A stretch of DNA of 12,801 nt from Halanaerobiaceae bacterium (GCA_003554685.1 PWHA01000122.1:1-12801), one strand, 5' to 3'. Numbered from the stretch's first letter, positions 6,759-12,792 are shown. The notes: a model not told the origin generated them from the letters alone. Translations and numbers: made by a program.

Positions 6759-7403
6759 CTATTCCTCCTCAAGTATTCTGTCCAGTTCAACTTCGGCTGT
6801 GTTGGAAAAACGAAGATGGCCGTGGCCGACCCTCTCTTCGGGGCCGATGCCCACCGCGGTCATTCCAGCTGCCAGGGCGGCATCAATGCCGGCCTCAGCA
6901 TCCTCCAGCACTGCACATTCTTCGGGATTCAGGTTTAATTTTTCGGCAGTGTGCAGGAAAAGATCCGGTGCTGGCTTGGGATTTTCCACACTGTGGCCAT
7001 CAGAAATGGTGTCAAAGAGATGACCAATTTTCAGAGCTTCAATTACAGTTTTAGCATTCCGGCTGGCTGAAGCGATGGCTGTTTTCAGGCCCCTATCGCG
7101 GGTTTCATCCACCAGTTCCCGGGCTCCGGGGAGCATATCATCGGGAGTCATCTGCTTAAGTTTTTCCTGATAATAGCCGTTCTTTTTGTCCATCAGCCGC
7201 TGCATTTCCTTTTCGGGTAGTTCCTTACCATCAAGAATTATTTCCAGCGACCTGCGGCGGGAAACTCCCCGGAGCTGCTCATTCTTTTCCCGGGAAAAGT
7301 CCAGACTCTCCTCATCTGCCATCTGCTGCCAGCTCTGGTAATGAAACTCGGCAGTGTCGGTAATAACACCATCGAGATCAAAGATAATCGCTTTAATTGC
7401 CAT
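6759..7403 (-). CDS. pgmB: Beta-phosphoglucomutase, HAD family
   Basis: A 214-residue HAD-superfamily phosphomutase that interconverts beta-glucose 1-phosphate and glucose 6-phosphate after disaccharide phosphorolysis. The catalytic DLDGVITD motif has nucleophile Asp9 and acid/base Asp11. DTAEFHYQSW, the cap-loop RGVSRRRSLE, motif II ASASRNA, KPAPDLF and the Mg-binding EDAEAGIDAA all match beta-PGM rather than a generic phosphatase. The ATG at 7401-7403 follows GAGGGTGA. The gene is coupled to pyrR and lies near a LacI regulator and a sugar ABC ATPase. No maltose-, trehalose- or kojibiose-type phosphorylase is in the window, so the sugar cannot be named. The gene lies 345 nt after the 2H phosphoesterase gene. 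Confidence 0.92.
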   Translation of the reverse strand: MAIKAIIFDLDGVITDTAEFHYQSWQQMADEESLDFSREKNEQLRGVSRRRSLEIILDGKELPEKEMQRLMDKKNGYYQEKLKQMTPDDMLPGARELVDETRDRGLKTAIASASRNAKTVIEALKIGHLFDTISDGHSVENPKPAPDLFLHTAEKLNLNPEECAVLEDAEAGIDAALAAGMTAVGIGPEERVGHGHLRFSNTAEVELDRILEEE

Positions 7404-7748
7404 TTTCTGCTCACCCTCTCTCCTGCTGGTATGCCGGTAATGGTCCTTATTATTACTCTTATCATAATTATTAGAGGTTGGTTTAGCCAGTTTTACTCTT
7501 TCGTCAGTTTTTAAGGGGAGATATTATAAAAGTTAGCCAGTTTTTAAAGGTAAGGTATTATAAAAGCTATTATAAAAGCAGGGTATAAATTATATAAAAT
7601 AAGGTTTTGTAATTATAATTATATAATAGTTAAGCTTTTTAAGCTATAAACTATAGATTCAGATAAGCTTTAGAAACAAATAAAATTAAAGATAGTAAAA
7701 GTTTAGAATCAAATAGAAACAGAAAACAAACCGGTCAGATAATATCTA
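7404..7748. other. 345-nt AT-rich spacer with tandem repeats upstream of pgmB
   Basis: No gene is supported. The right side (about 7580-7740) is extremely AT-rich with several TATAAT-like words and small inverted repeats such as agctt-ttt-aagct near 7635. The left side holds the 33-nt repeat described separately. This must be the regulatory region of the pgmB-pyrR transcript, but no single promoter stands out because -10-like hexamers are abundant and none has a good -35 at 17 nt. Confidence 0.5.
7505..7575. repeat. Two-copy 33-nt tandem repeat with TATAAT-like words
   Basis: Unit 1 starts at 7505 and unit 2 at 7538, each opening cagtttttaa and holding attataaaag near its end. A third attataaaag (about 7569-7578) follows unit 2, and a partial upstream copy (agccagtttt, near 7485) precedes unit 1. 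Read on the minus strand each attataaaag gives CTTTTATAAT, so the repeat lines up three -10-like hexamers upstream of pgmB. Confidence 0.6.
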
Positions 7749-8327
7749 TCAGGTTAAGTCCCGGGAATAAACCACCTTTTTATCAGTTTCCAGAGTAGGT
7801 TTCCATATTTCAATCCGGCCGGCCCGGCCGACGGTACTCCGGGATTTTCCTTCAACAAAATCACAGAGCTTACTAAAGTCAAGATCGGGGATGGGGTTCT
7901 CGACAAATTTATTGTTTACCAGGGTAATATGGTAATCCCAGCTGGAGTAGTCTTCCAGGGTGGAGATGCCCTCTGCTCCCAGCCTGGCATGAAGTGCCCG
8001 GGCAAATTCCTCCAGGCTCTGAGTATCTTTGAGCTTTAAAACCAGAAATTTATCATTCATCTGGTGCAGGCAGGTAAGATCTTCCAGTTCCAGTTTAATC
8101 TTCCCGGAGAAATTATTAACCACTTCAGTAATTATATCGCCGGCCTGCAGCAGTTTAACCTTGCTGATCCGATCCAGGGTAATGTGTAATTCCGGCAGTT
8201 CCTCATCCTGATAGAGATCATAATAATCAGCCAGCCGCTGCTGCAGTATGCTAATTTCAGTTTTGAGCTTGCCTTCGGGAAGCAGCACCACAAAATATTC
8301 CCGATCCAGTCTGGCAGACTTTACCAT
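7749..8327 (-). CDS. 2H phosphoesterase-superfamily protein (LigT/YjcG-like)
   Basis: A 192-residue cytoplasmic protein with the two diagnostic HxT motifs of the 2H superfamily: LHITLD (His48-Thr50) and YHITLVN (His133-Thr135), 85 residues apart as expected for the bilobal fold. Each is preceded by the usual beta-strand, for example YFVVLLPEG near the N-terminus and KFLVLKLKD at 93-101. Family members act on 2',5'- or cyclic-phosphate bonds in RNA or nucleotides (RNA 2',3'-cyclic phosphodiesterase, 2'-5' ligase-like); the substrate here is unknown. The ATG at 8325-8327 follows GAGGGTGG. It has its own promoter at 8397-8425 and no clear terminator after its stop, so pgmB may receive some read-through. 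Confidence 0.85.
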   Translation of the reverse strand: MVKSARLDREYFVVLLPEGKLKTEISILQQRLADYYDLYQDEELPELHITLDRISKVKLLQAGDIITEVVNNFSGKIKLELEDLTCLHQMNDKFLVLKLKDTQSLEEFARALHARLGAEGISTLEDYSSWDYHITLVNNKFVENPIPDLDFSKLCDFVEGKSRSTVGRAGRIEIWKPTLETDKKVVYSRDLT

Positions 8328-8396
8328 ATTTCCACCCTCAAGGTGCAGCGTATTATTAATAATTTAGCAAAAATTAAAGATTTGGCAGTCCTGATA

Positions 8397-8425
8397 ATTA
8401 TATCAAAACCGGGGATTATTCGCAA
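8397..8425 (-). promoter_or_regulatory. Extended -10 promoter of the 2H phosphoesterase gene
   Basis: On the minus strand TTGCGA (8420-8425), a 17-nt spacer and TATAAT (8397-8402) form a promoter with an upstream TG (TGATATAAT, extended -10). The transcript would have a leader of about 60 nt. The -35 overlaps the palindrome at 8423-8437. Confidence 0.7.
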
Positions 8426-8437
8426 ATGCTGCATTTG
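8423..8437. promoter_or_regulatory. 15-bp palindrome overlapping the -35 (operator candidate)
   Basis: caaatgc-t-gcatttg is a perfect inverted repeat of 7-bp arms around a single base. It overlaps the -35 hexamer of the 2H phosphoesterase promoter by three bases, so a bound dimeric regulator should repress or modulate that promoter. The regulator is not identified, and the motif differs from the LacI-type operator at 6046. Confidence 0.55.
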
Positions 8438-8463
8438 AAAAACGGATGGATTTGATTAGAGTT

Positions 8464-8505
8464 TAGTATTAATCAATCATCATCTAGTATTAGTCAACCA
8501 TCATT
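8464..8505. repeat. Two-copy 21-bp tandem repeat upstream of the 2H phosphoesterase promoter
   Basis: Units 8464-8484 and 8485-8505 both begin tagtatta and match at 18 of 21 positions. The period of 21 is two helical turns, so equal sites would face the same side of DNA. The repeat lies 40-80 bp upstream of the -35. Arms ttgatta (8452-8458) and taatcaa (8470-8476) also form an inverted repeat across the edge of unit 1. Confidence 0.6.
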
Positions 8506-8541
8506 ATGAAGTTCATTTTATTTTAACTGTCTGCCTTTAGT

Positions 8542-9822
8542 CTAGCTGCAGTCACCGGCCCGGTCTGCCATTTCGTCAATCTGTTCCATCATCTGCTGCT
8601 GCCCGGTAAATACTCTGGTTCCATGGAGGTCGAGCTGCTGCTGCCAGAGTTTTTCTGCCTGACCACCGGTATAATCCCGTTCCGCTATGTTTCTCTCCTG
8701 CAACAAAAATATCTGTTTGTCTGAAAAACCGCTAAGCTGTTCCAAATTTTTCAGATTGCCGTGACCGAAGGGCAGTTCCGAAACCACCACCAGATCAGCC
8801 TGTTCTATCTTTTCCCGGTTTCTCTGCAGGTCGGATTCCTCAATATAGGAAAAGGGGGCAATATCGACAATCTCACAGCCCAGGCGGCGGGCCAGCTCCC
8901 AGTCGCTGTCGCCCTGATTTAAGACACCGCAGCTGATATGATAATTTCTTTCATAAAATTGCTGGAGAAGTTCCTGGCCGGTACCGCCACCGCTGATTAG
9001 ATGAATCTTGAAATCCTGCTGAAGCCTGGCCGGAACACATTCCGCGCGGCCGGGCATCAGCACCACATAGGGTCGGCCGGTTAAATAGTTCTGGCGGACC
9101 TTGACCTCGGTCTGATAGACCTGACCGATATTTTCTTCGGTGAGGACCTCCTCGGGGCTGCCACCAGCAAAGATTCGGCCCCTGTCAATCAGGATCAGCC
9201 GGCTGCAGTACTGGCTGGAAAGATTGAGGTCATGAGAAACAACCAAAATGGTGAGATTTTTCTCCTGATTGAGATAGGACAGCAGATCGAAGATTTCCCG
9301 CTGATAATTGATATCGAGGCTGGAGGTTGGTTCATCCAGCAGCAGGATTTCCGGATCCTGGGCCAGGGCCCGGGCAATGATCACCCGCTGACGCTCACCT
9401 CCGCTCAAACTGTTGAGGTCCCGATCCCGAAACTGACGGGTATCAGTCAGCGCCAGGGCTTCCTCTACCTTCTCCCGGTCCCGGTCCTGAACCCGGCCCC
9501 AGCGGCCCTGGTAGGGATGGCGCCCCATCATGACAATGTCATAGACCGTGAAATTAAAACTGATATTTGTGTCCTGCGGTACCACCGACATCTTTTGAGC
9601 CAATTCCCGGGGTGGAATCCGATTCAGATTTTTGCTGTCGAGATAAATCGCTCCGCTGTCAGGAGTGAAGAGATTGCTAATATTTTTCAGCAGGGTGGAC
9701 TTCCCCGAGCCATTGGGACCGATGATGGCGGTAAATTCCTGCTGGTTTATGGCCAAATTAATTTCATCAATAATGGTATTTTTATCATCATAGCTGAATT
9801 TCAGTTTATCAATCTCTAACAT
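8542..9822 (-). CDS. FecE/BtuD-type ABC ATPase with a long C-terminal extension
   Basis: The first ~250 residues are the ATPase of an iron-chelate/cobalamin-type importer. Counting from ATG at 9820-9822, Walker A is GPNGSGKST (35-43), the Q-loop is VVPQ (Gln83), the signature LSGGERQRV (139-147), Walker B ILLLDEP (159-165) and the switch His197 in VVSHD. FecE-type ATPases are usually about 255-270 residues; this one has 426. The extra ~170 residues contain HLISGGGTGQELL, GVLNQGDSDWELARRLG and DLVVVSELPFGHGNL, which look like an alpha/beta domain with a glycine-rich loop. A GTG nine bases upstream overlaps the permease stop (TGGTGA), but the ATG has GGTGA at good spacing and starts with the typical MLEIDKLKFSY. 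It is coupled to the permease gene. Confidence 0.93.
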   Translation of the reverse strand: MLEIDKLKFSYDDKNTIIDEINLAINQQEFTAIIGPNGSGKSTLLKNISNLFTPDSGAIYLDSKNLNRIPPRELAQKMSVVPQDTNISFNFTVYDIVMMGRHPYQGRWGRVQDRDREKVEEALALTDTRQFRDRDLNSLSGGERQRVIIARALAQDPEILLLDEPTSSLDINYQREIFDLLSYLNQEKNLTILVVSHDLNLSSQYCSRLILIDRGRIFAGGSPEEVLTEENIGQVYQTEVKVRQNYLTGRPYVVLMPGRAECVPARLQQDFKIHLISGGGTGQELLQQFYERNYHISCGVLNQGDSDWELARRLGCEIVDIAPFSYIEESDLQRNREKIEQADLVVVSELPFGHGNLKNLEQLSGFSDKQIFLLQERNIAERDYTGGQAEKLWQQQLDLHGTRVFTGQQQMMEQIDEMADRAGDCS

Positions 9823-9827
9823 CTTAA

Positions 9828-10841
9828 TCACCAGCTTTCAGATTTGCGCCGGCGGAGCAGATAAATAAAGTATGGTCCACCGACCAGGGCGGTAATAATA
9901 CCGACCGGTATTTCCATGGGCGGCAGCAGAGAACGGGCCAGCATATCGGAGAGCATTAAAAAAACTCCGCCCAGAACTGCAGCCAGAGGCAGCAGTTTGC
10001 GGTGATCGGGGCCGATCAAAAGCCGGGCGATATGAGGAACTACCAGACCGATAAATCCGATGCTGCCGCTGACAGCCACCACAGCGGCTGTTACCAGAGT
10101 GGCCCCGGCGATGAGAAGCTTCTTTACCTTTTCGACATTAAGGCCCAGATGATGAGCGCTTTCCTCTCCCATCAGGATTAAATTTAAATCGTTGGCAAAA
10201 AAGATAATGGGCAGCAGACCCAGAAGATAATAGGGCAGGATCATGGTGATGTCAGACCAGCTGGTGCCGGAGAGGCTGCCCATCAGCCAGAAGACGACCC
10301 GCTGAAGATCCTGGGTGCCGAGCACCATCACAAAGGACCTGACGGCATCCAGCATAAAGGCGGTGGCCACCCCGGCCAGCAGAAAGGTCATAACCGGGAT
10401 TTTGCTGCCGACTCGGGCCAGATTATAGACCAGCATCACCGTCAGCAGGGCTCCCACAAAGGCAAAGAGGGGAATGGTGCTGAAATAAAAAAAGGAAAAA
10501 CTTAAATTGTAAACTATGGCAAAGGTGACCGCGGTACCGGCTCCGGCTGAGATGCCCACGATATAGGGGTCGACCATGGGGTTGCGGATTACTCCCTGGA
10601 AGACAACACCGGCCAGCGCCAGACCGGAGCCGACCAGGAAACTCAGGGCTATCCGGGGCAGGCGGATCCGGCGGATGATGATGGCGTAGCGGGCCAGATC
10701 ACCCTCGGCAGAAAAAAGGGCCTGGATTACTGTTCTCAGCGGAATATCGGTGCTGCTGTGAACCAATGCTATAATGAAAGAAATTATGACTGCCGCGAGA
10801 GTGCAGAGAATTACTATAAGGTATTTATGTTTAATTTGCAA
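9828..10841 (-). CDS. FecCD/BtuC-family ABC transporter permease
   Basis: A 337-residue polytopic membrane protein of the FecCD/BtuC family, normal length for ten membrane helices. It forms the homodimeric channel of an importer for ferric chelates, heme or cobalamin-type ligands. Family signatures include RRIRLPRIALSFLVGSGLAL, GVVFQGVIRNPMVDPYIVGI, GAGTAVTF, the loop GSIGFIGLVVPHIARLLIGP, cited as GFIGLVVPHIARL, and the C-terminal IPVGIITALVGGPYFIYLL, which contacts the ATPase. The start is TTG at 10839-10841 with AGGGTGAT at good spacing; no in-frame ATG fits. The ATPase gene follows with a 6-nt offset after the TGA. No substrate-binding protein or outer receptor is adjacent, so the ligand cannot be assigned and no cobalamin-riboswitch signature is seen in the leader. 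Confidence 0.94.
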   Translation of the reverse strand: MQIKHKYLIVILCTLAAVIISFIIALVHSSTDIPLRTVIQALFSAEGDLARYAIIIRRIRLPRIALSFLVGSGLALAGVVFQGVIRNPMVDPYIVGISAGAGTAVTFAIVYNLSFSFFYFSTIPLFAFVGALLTVMLVYNLARVGSKIPVMTFLLAGVATAFMLDAVRSFVMVLGTQDLQRVVFWLMGSLSGTSWSDITMILPYYLLGLLPIIFFANDLNLILMGEESAHHLGLNVEKVKKLLIAGATLVTAAVVAVSGSIGFIGLVVPHIARLLIGPDHRKLLPLAAVLGGVFLMLSDMLARSLLPPMEIPVGIITALVGGPYFIYLLRRRKSESW

Positions 10842-10874
10842 AGGATATCACCCTTTTTCCTGCTGGCTGTATAT

Positions 10875-10995
10875 TGCGTTGGAAATATCAGGCTGGCAGC
10901 ACTGCACTGGAAATACTGATAAACACTGCGCTGAAAATACCAGGCTGGAAGCCCTGCGCTGTAAATACTACTAAATACTGCTTAATACTACACAC
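10875..10995. repeat. Alternating 28/24-nt repeat in the permease leader
   Basis: The words tgcgttggaaata (10875), tgcactggaaata (10903), tgcgctgaaaata (10927), tgcgctgtaaata (10955) and a degenerate tgcttaata (10979) are spaced 28, 24, 28 and 24 nt. The array is therefore about two copies of a 52-nt composite unit; the 28-nt half carries an added aggctgg. It occupies most of the predicted 5' untranslated region of the permease-ATPase mRNA. Confidence 0.7.
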
Positions 10996-10997
10996 TA

Positions 10998-11026
10998 ATT
11001 TTATGCCATGAAGGCAGATTAGTCAA
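10998..11026 (-). promoter_or_regulatory. Predicted promoter of the permease-ATPase operon
   Basis: On the minus strand TTGACT (11021-11026), a 17-nt spacer and TAAAAT (10998-11003) form a good sigma-A promoter. The predicted start near 10991 gives a leader of about 150 nt. Arms cacactaat (10991-10999) and attag...gtgtg (11019-11033) partly mirror each other around it, an imperfect operator-like arrangement. It lies about 75 nt beyond the stop of the TPR-like gene. Confidence 0.6.
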
Positions 11027-11056
11027 ATGTGTGAGTTCAACCGGGTTTCCCTGCCG

Positions 11057-11083
11057 GATCTGCTTTTCAGGGCTGTTCAGATC
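11057..11083 (-). repeat. Inverted repeat after the TPR-like gene
   Basis: gatctg (11057-11062) and cagatc (11078-11083) can form a 6-bp stem with a 15-nt loop just beyond the stop codon of the TPR-like gene. There is no U-tract on the minus strand, so it is not a convincing terminator. It might be a weak 3' structure. Confidence 0.3.
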
Positions 11084-11099
11084 GAAAGTTTTATATTAA

Positions 11100-11750
11100 C
11101 TATATTTTCTTTTCAAGCCTTTCAATCCTCCCGGCAAAACCGGTTTTGGTGGTGTCAGAGAGACCGTAGCTGCTGGCTTTCCTAGCTATCTCCAGAGCTT
11201 TTTGATATTTCTCCTGCTTTTCATAGATTATGGCCAGCCGTCGAAATGCCGGTATTATAGTACCTTCACCCTGGAACTCTTCCTTCTCCCTGAGCAAATT
11301 TTCATAGAGGTCAATATCATAGCGGCAGATTTCGATGCATTTCTCTAAATAGCCCTGGCGATCTCTGAGCTGATAGTAAAGCTTGATTAGAACATCATAG
11401 GTATAATGAAGGTCAACGGGATTACTGCTTTTTTCCAGGGACTTATTAAGTATCTTCTCAGCTAAATCATATTCCTTGCTGGAAATTGCCCAGTCCGCCA
11501 TACTGTAAAGAAATTTACTGGCTGAGCGGGAAATCTCTTTCATGTAATCGCTGGTAAAATCAGGATGTTCGGAGGTAAATTCGGGATCATCAATATCAAT
11601 ATCAGGCCGGTCAAAACCTGCTTTATGATACCCCCGGATTTTCTCCCTCTCCTCTTCAGTCAGATCTGACCAGAAATCAATCAGGTTCAGGTGAGCAATC
11701 AGCCCTCCATAACTTCTGCCCAAACCTAAGATTTTTTTCAGAAAATCCAT
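11100..11750 (-). CDS. TPR-like helical protein of unknown function
   Basis: A 216-residue soluble protein with no signal peptide. The N-terminus MDFLKKILGLGRSYGGLIAHLNLIDFWSDLTEEER, cited as GGLIAHLNLIDFW and LTEEEREKI, resembles a conserved lead-in I associate with uncharacterised Firmicutes proteins. The rest is helical: FLYSMADWAISSKEYDLAEK (about 95-114), LHYTYDVLIKLYYQLRD and AFRRLAIIYEKQEKYQKALE (about 182-201) fit tetratricopeptide helices, with the YDLAEKIL and YQKALEIA signatures. I start it at ATG 11748-11750, preceded by GGGGAGGGGATCAAG. A frame 17 codons longer lacks a ribosome binding site. TPRs bind partner proteins; which one is unknown. It is separated by 290 nt from the small gene upstream. 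Confidence 0.75.
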   Translation of the reverse strand: MDFLKKILGLGRSYGGLIAHLNLIDFWSDLTEEEREKIRGYHKAGFDRPDIDIDDPEFTSEHPDFTSDYMKEISRSASKFLYSMADWAISSKEYDLAEKILNKSLEKSSNPVDLHYTYDVLIKLYYQLRDRQGYLEKCIEICRYDIDLYENLLREKEEFQGEGTIIPAFRRLAIIYEKQEKYQKALEIARKASSYGLSDTTKTGFAGRIERLEKKI

Positions 11751-12040
11751 CTTGATCCCCTCCCCGAATAATATTTTCAGGATTATTTTTCTGCAGGCCA
11801 ATCTTTCTGCGAATTTTTACAGTGTGTTTGCTGAGCTGCTGACTGTTAATATTTCTGGTTGTTTTTTATCTGCGAACATTTTTTGCTGTCCGGCTTAACT
11901 GCCTGTTTATCTTGAAAACCACTGTAATATTTTCATCTATTGTAGAGCGCCGAGGGTGCATGGGGTTTACTATGTATTTATAGTTAAATTTTATAATACC
12001 TGCTTAAATAAGAAATATTTTTCTTGATGCACTACCTTGG

Positions 12041-12271
12041 CTATTGCCCCGGCTGATCTTTCATGATATAGTTTGAGAAATTTATTAGTGTGAATTTTTT
12101 CAATATTTTTTGAAGGGAGCTGGAAATCATGGCTAGAGCAGTAGGGCCGCTTTTTCCCTGGAAGCCCGGGGGCAGTTTGACAGGAATATTATATTTACCA
12201 GGTATTTTGGAAAAAATATCATCCAACATCAGTTCTTTCTTTAGGTTATCCAGCATTAAAAAATCTTCCAT
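12041..12271 (-). CDS. Hypothetical 76-residue protein
   Basis: I do not recognise this protein. The ATG at 12269-12271 follows AAGGAG at a spacing of about ten bases, and a candidate -10 (TATAAT, 12317-12322) lies about 45 nt upstream, so expression is plausible. The sequence starts with an amphipathic acidic helix (MEDFLMLDNLKKELMLDDIF), then a Pro/Gly-rich middle (IPGKYNIPVKLPPGFQG) and a second predicted helix (ALAMISSSLQKILKKF). There is no signal peptide, transmembrane helix or metal motif. It is short, isolated and could also be the remnant of a longer gene. Confidence 0.5.
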   Translation of the reverse strand: MEDFLMLDNLKKELMLDDIFSKIPGKYNIPVKLPPGFQGKSGPTALAMISSSLQKILKKFTLINFSNYIMKDQPGQ

Positions 12272-12306
12272 GATGTTTCAGCTCCTTCTTTTTTGATTTT
12301 TCTTTA

Positions 12307-12341
12307 CCTGGATGGAATTATAGATGTAATTCTCTACCAGG
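12307..12341 (-). promoter_or_regulatory. Interrupted palindrome over a TATAAT upstream of the 76-residue gene
   Basis: cctgg (12307-12311) pairs with ccagg (12337-12341), and gaatta (12315-12320) with taattc (12327-12332), as a two-part inverted repeat. A minus-strand TATAAT (12317-12322) falls inside the inner arm. The -35 region is poor (TCTTCC at 17 nt), as in promoters that need an activator. It could be an operator. Confidence 0.4.
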
Positions 12342-12440
12342 AAGACAGTGCTATCTCAATAATAACCGGAAATTTCTGGTCCAGGAAGGGGCAAGTAGTG
12401 CATCTGGAATATTTTTTTGCTGAATTAGGGTTTGGGGGGA

Positions 12441-12525
12441 ATTTCTGTATTTACGGGGAAAATAGAGGACTTCTGTATTTAAAGGAAAACAGAGAATTTC
12501 AATATTTACGGAAAAATATTGAAAT
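12441..12525. repeat. Three-copy 27-28-nt degenerate tandem repeat
   Basis: Units begin at 12441 (atttctgtatttacgg), 12469 (acttctgtatttaaagg) and 12496 (atttcaatatttacgg). The last unit is also a perfect 12-bp hairpin: atttcaatattt (12496-12507) against aaatattgaaat (12514-12525) with loop acggaa. It lies just beyond the tRNA terminator. With the terminator and the interrupted palindrome, these are all I see in the 312 nt between the 76-residue gene and the tRNA pair. Confidence 0.6.
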
Positions 12526-12540
12526 AAATCAGATCCAAAT

Positions 12541-12565
12541 AAAAAAACCCCGAAAATCTCGGGGT
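12541..12565 (-). terminator. Intrinsic terminator of the tRNA transcript
   Basis: On the minus strand ACCCCGA (12559-12565) and TCGGGGT (12547-12553) form a GC-rich stem with a 5-nt loop followed by TTTTTTT (12541-12547). It starts 19 nt after the CCA of tRNA-Gly and ends the tRNA transcript. Confidence 0.9.
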
Positions 12566-12583
12566 GAATTTCGGGAAATAATA

Positions 12584-12658
12584 TGGAGCGGGAAACGGGA
12601 TTTGAACCCGCGACATTCACGTTGGCAACGTGACGCTCTACCGCTGAGCTATTCCCGC
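12584..12658 (-). tRNA. tRNA-Gly (anticodon GCC)
   Basis: A 75-nt tRNA with the CCA encoded (12584-12586). The acceptor stem GCGGGAA/TTCCCGC is perfect (12652-12658 with 12588-12594), the D-arm has AGCTCAGCGGTAGAGC, and the T-arm GCGGGTTCAAATCCCGT has the GTTCAAAT loop. The anticodon loop TTGCCAA places GCC at 12624-12626, which reads glycine GGC/GGT codons. It is the second tRNA of the transcript. Confidence 0.97.
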
Positions 12659-12659
12659 C

Positions 12660-12685
12660 CATGTTTTTCGGGCATGTTTTTCGGG
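12660..12685. repeat. Perfect 13-bp tandem duplication between the tRNAs
   Basis: catgtttttcggg occurs twice head to tail (12660-12672 and 12673-12685) in the 47-nt spacer between tRNA-Tyr and tRNA-Gly. Both copies are identical, which suggests recent slippage duplication of the spacer. Confidence 0.8.
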
Positions 12686-12705
12686 GAAGTAATCTTAAAT
12701 AAAAA

Positions 12706-12792
12706 TGGTGGAGGGGAAAGGATTTGAACCTTTGTAGGCATCGCCGGCAGATTTACAGTCTGCTCCCTTTAGCCAGACTCGGGCACCCCTCC
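12706..12792 (-). tRNA. tRNA-Tyr (anticodon GTA)
   Basis: An 87-nt class II tRNA with the long variable arm expected of bacterial tRNA-Tyr and an encoded CCA (12706-12708). The acceptor stem GGAGGGG/CCCCTCC is perfect and the D-arm begins GCCCGAGTCTGGCTAAAGGG. The anticodon stem is GCAGA/TCTGC with loop CTGTAAA, placing GTA at 12754-12756. The T-arm is AAAGGTTCAAATCCTTT. Upstream sequence continues off the right edge, so more tRNAs may precede it. Confidence 0.97.

Noticed and set aside
10842..10990. Cobalamin or other known riboswitch in the permease leader
   Set aside because: I looked for the conserved B12-box and GCCACTG-type elements and for other common aptamer cores and saw none; the leader is explained by the short repeat.
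10875..10995. CRISPR array
   Set aside because: The repeated words are short and diverged, and the spacing is 24/28 nt with related rather than unique spacers. No cas gene is present.
11940..11970. GC-rich patch gagcgccgagggtgc as a possible T-box or small RNA core
   Set aside because: It lacks the T-box tail and specifier structure, and only a short imperfect stem can be drawn. Nothing supports an RNA gene.
12293..12727. Plus-strand 144-codon and minus-strand 103-codon frames at the right end
   Set aside because: Both run through the tRNA genes and terminator. The GKRDLNPRHSRWQRDALPLSY-like translation, seen as KRDLNPRHSRWQRDALPLS, is a well-known artefact of translating tRNA sequence.
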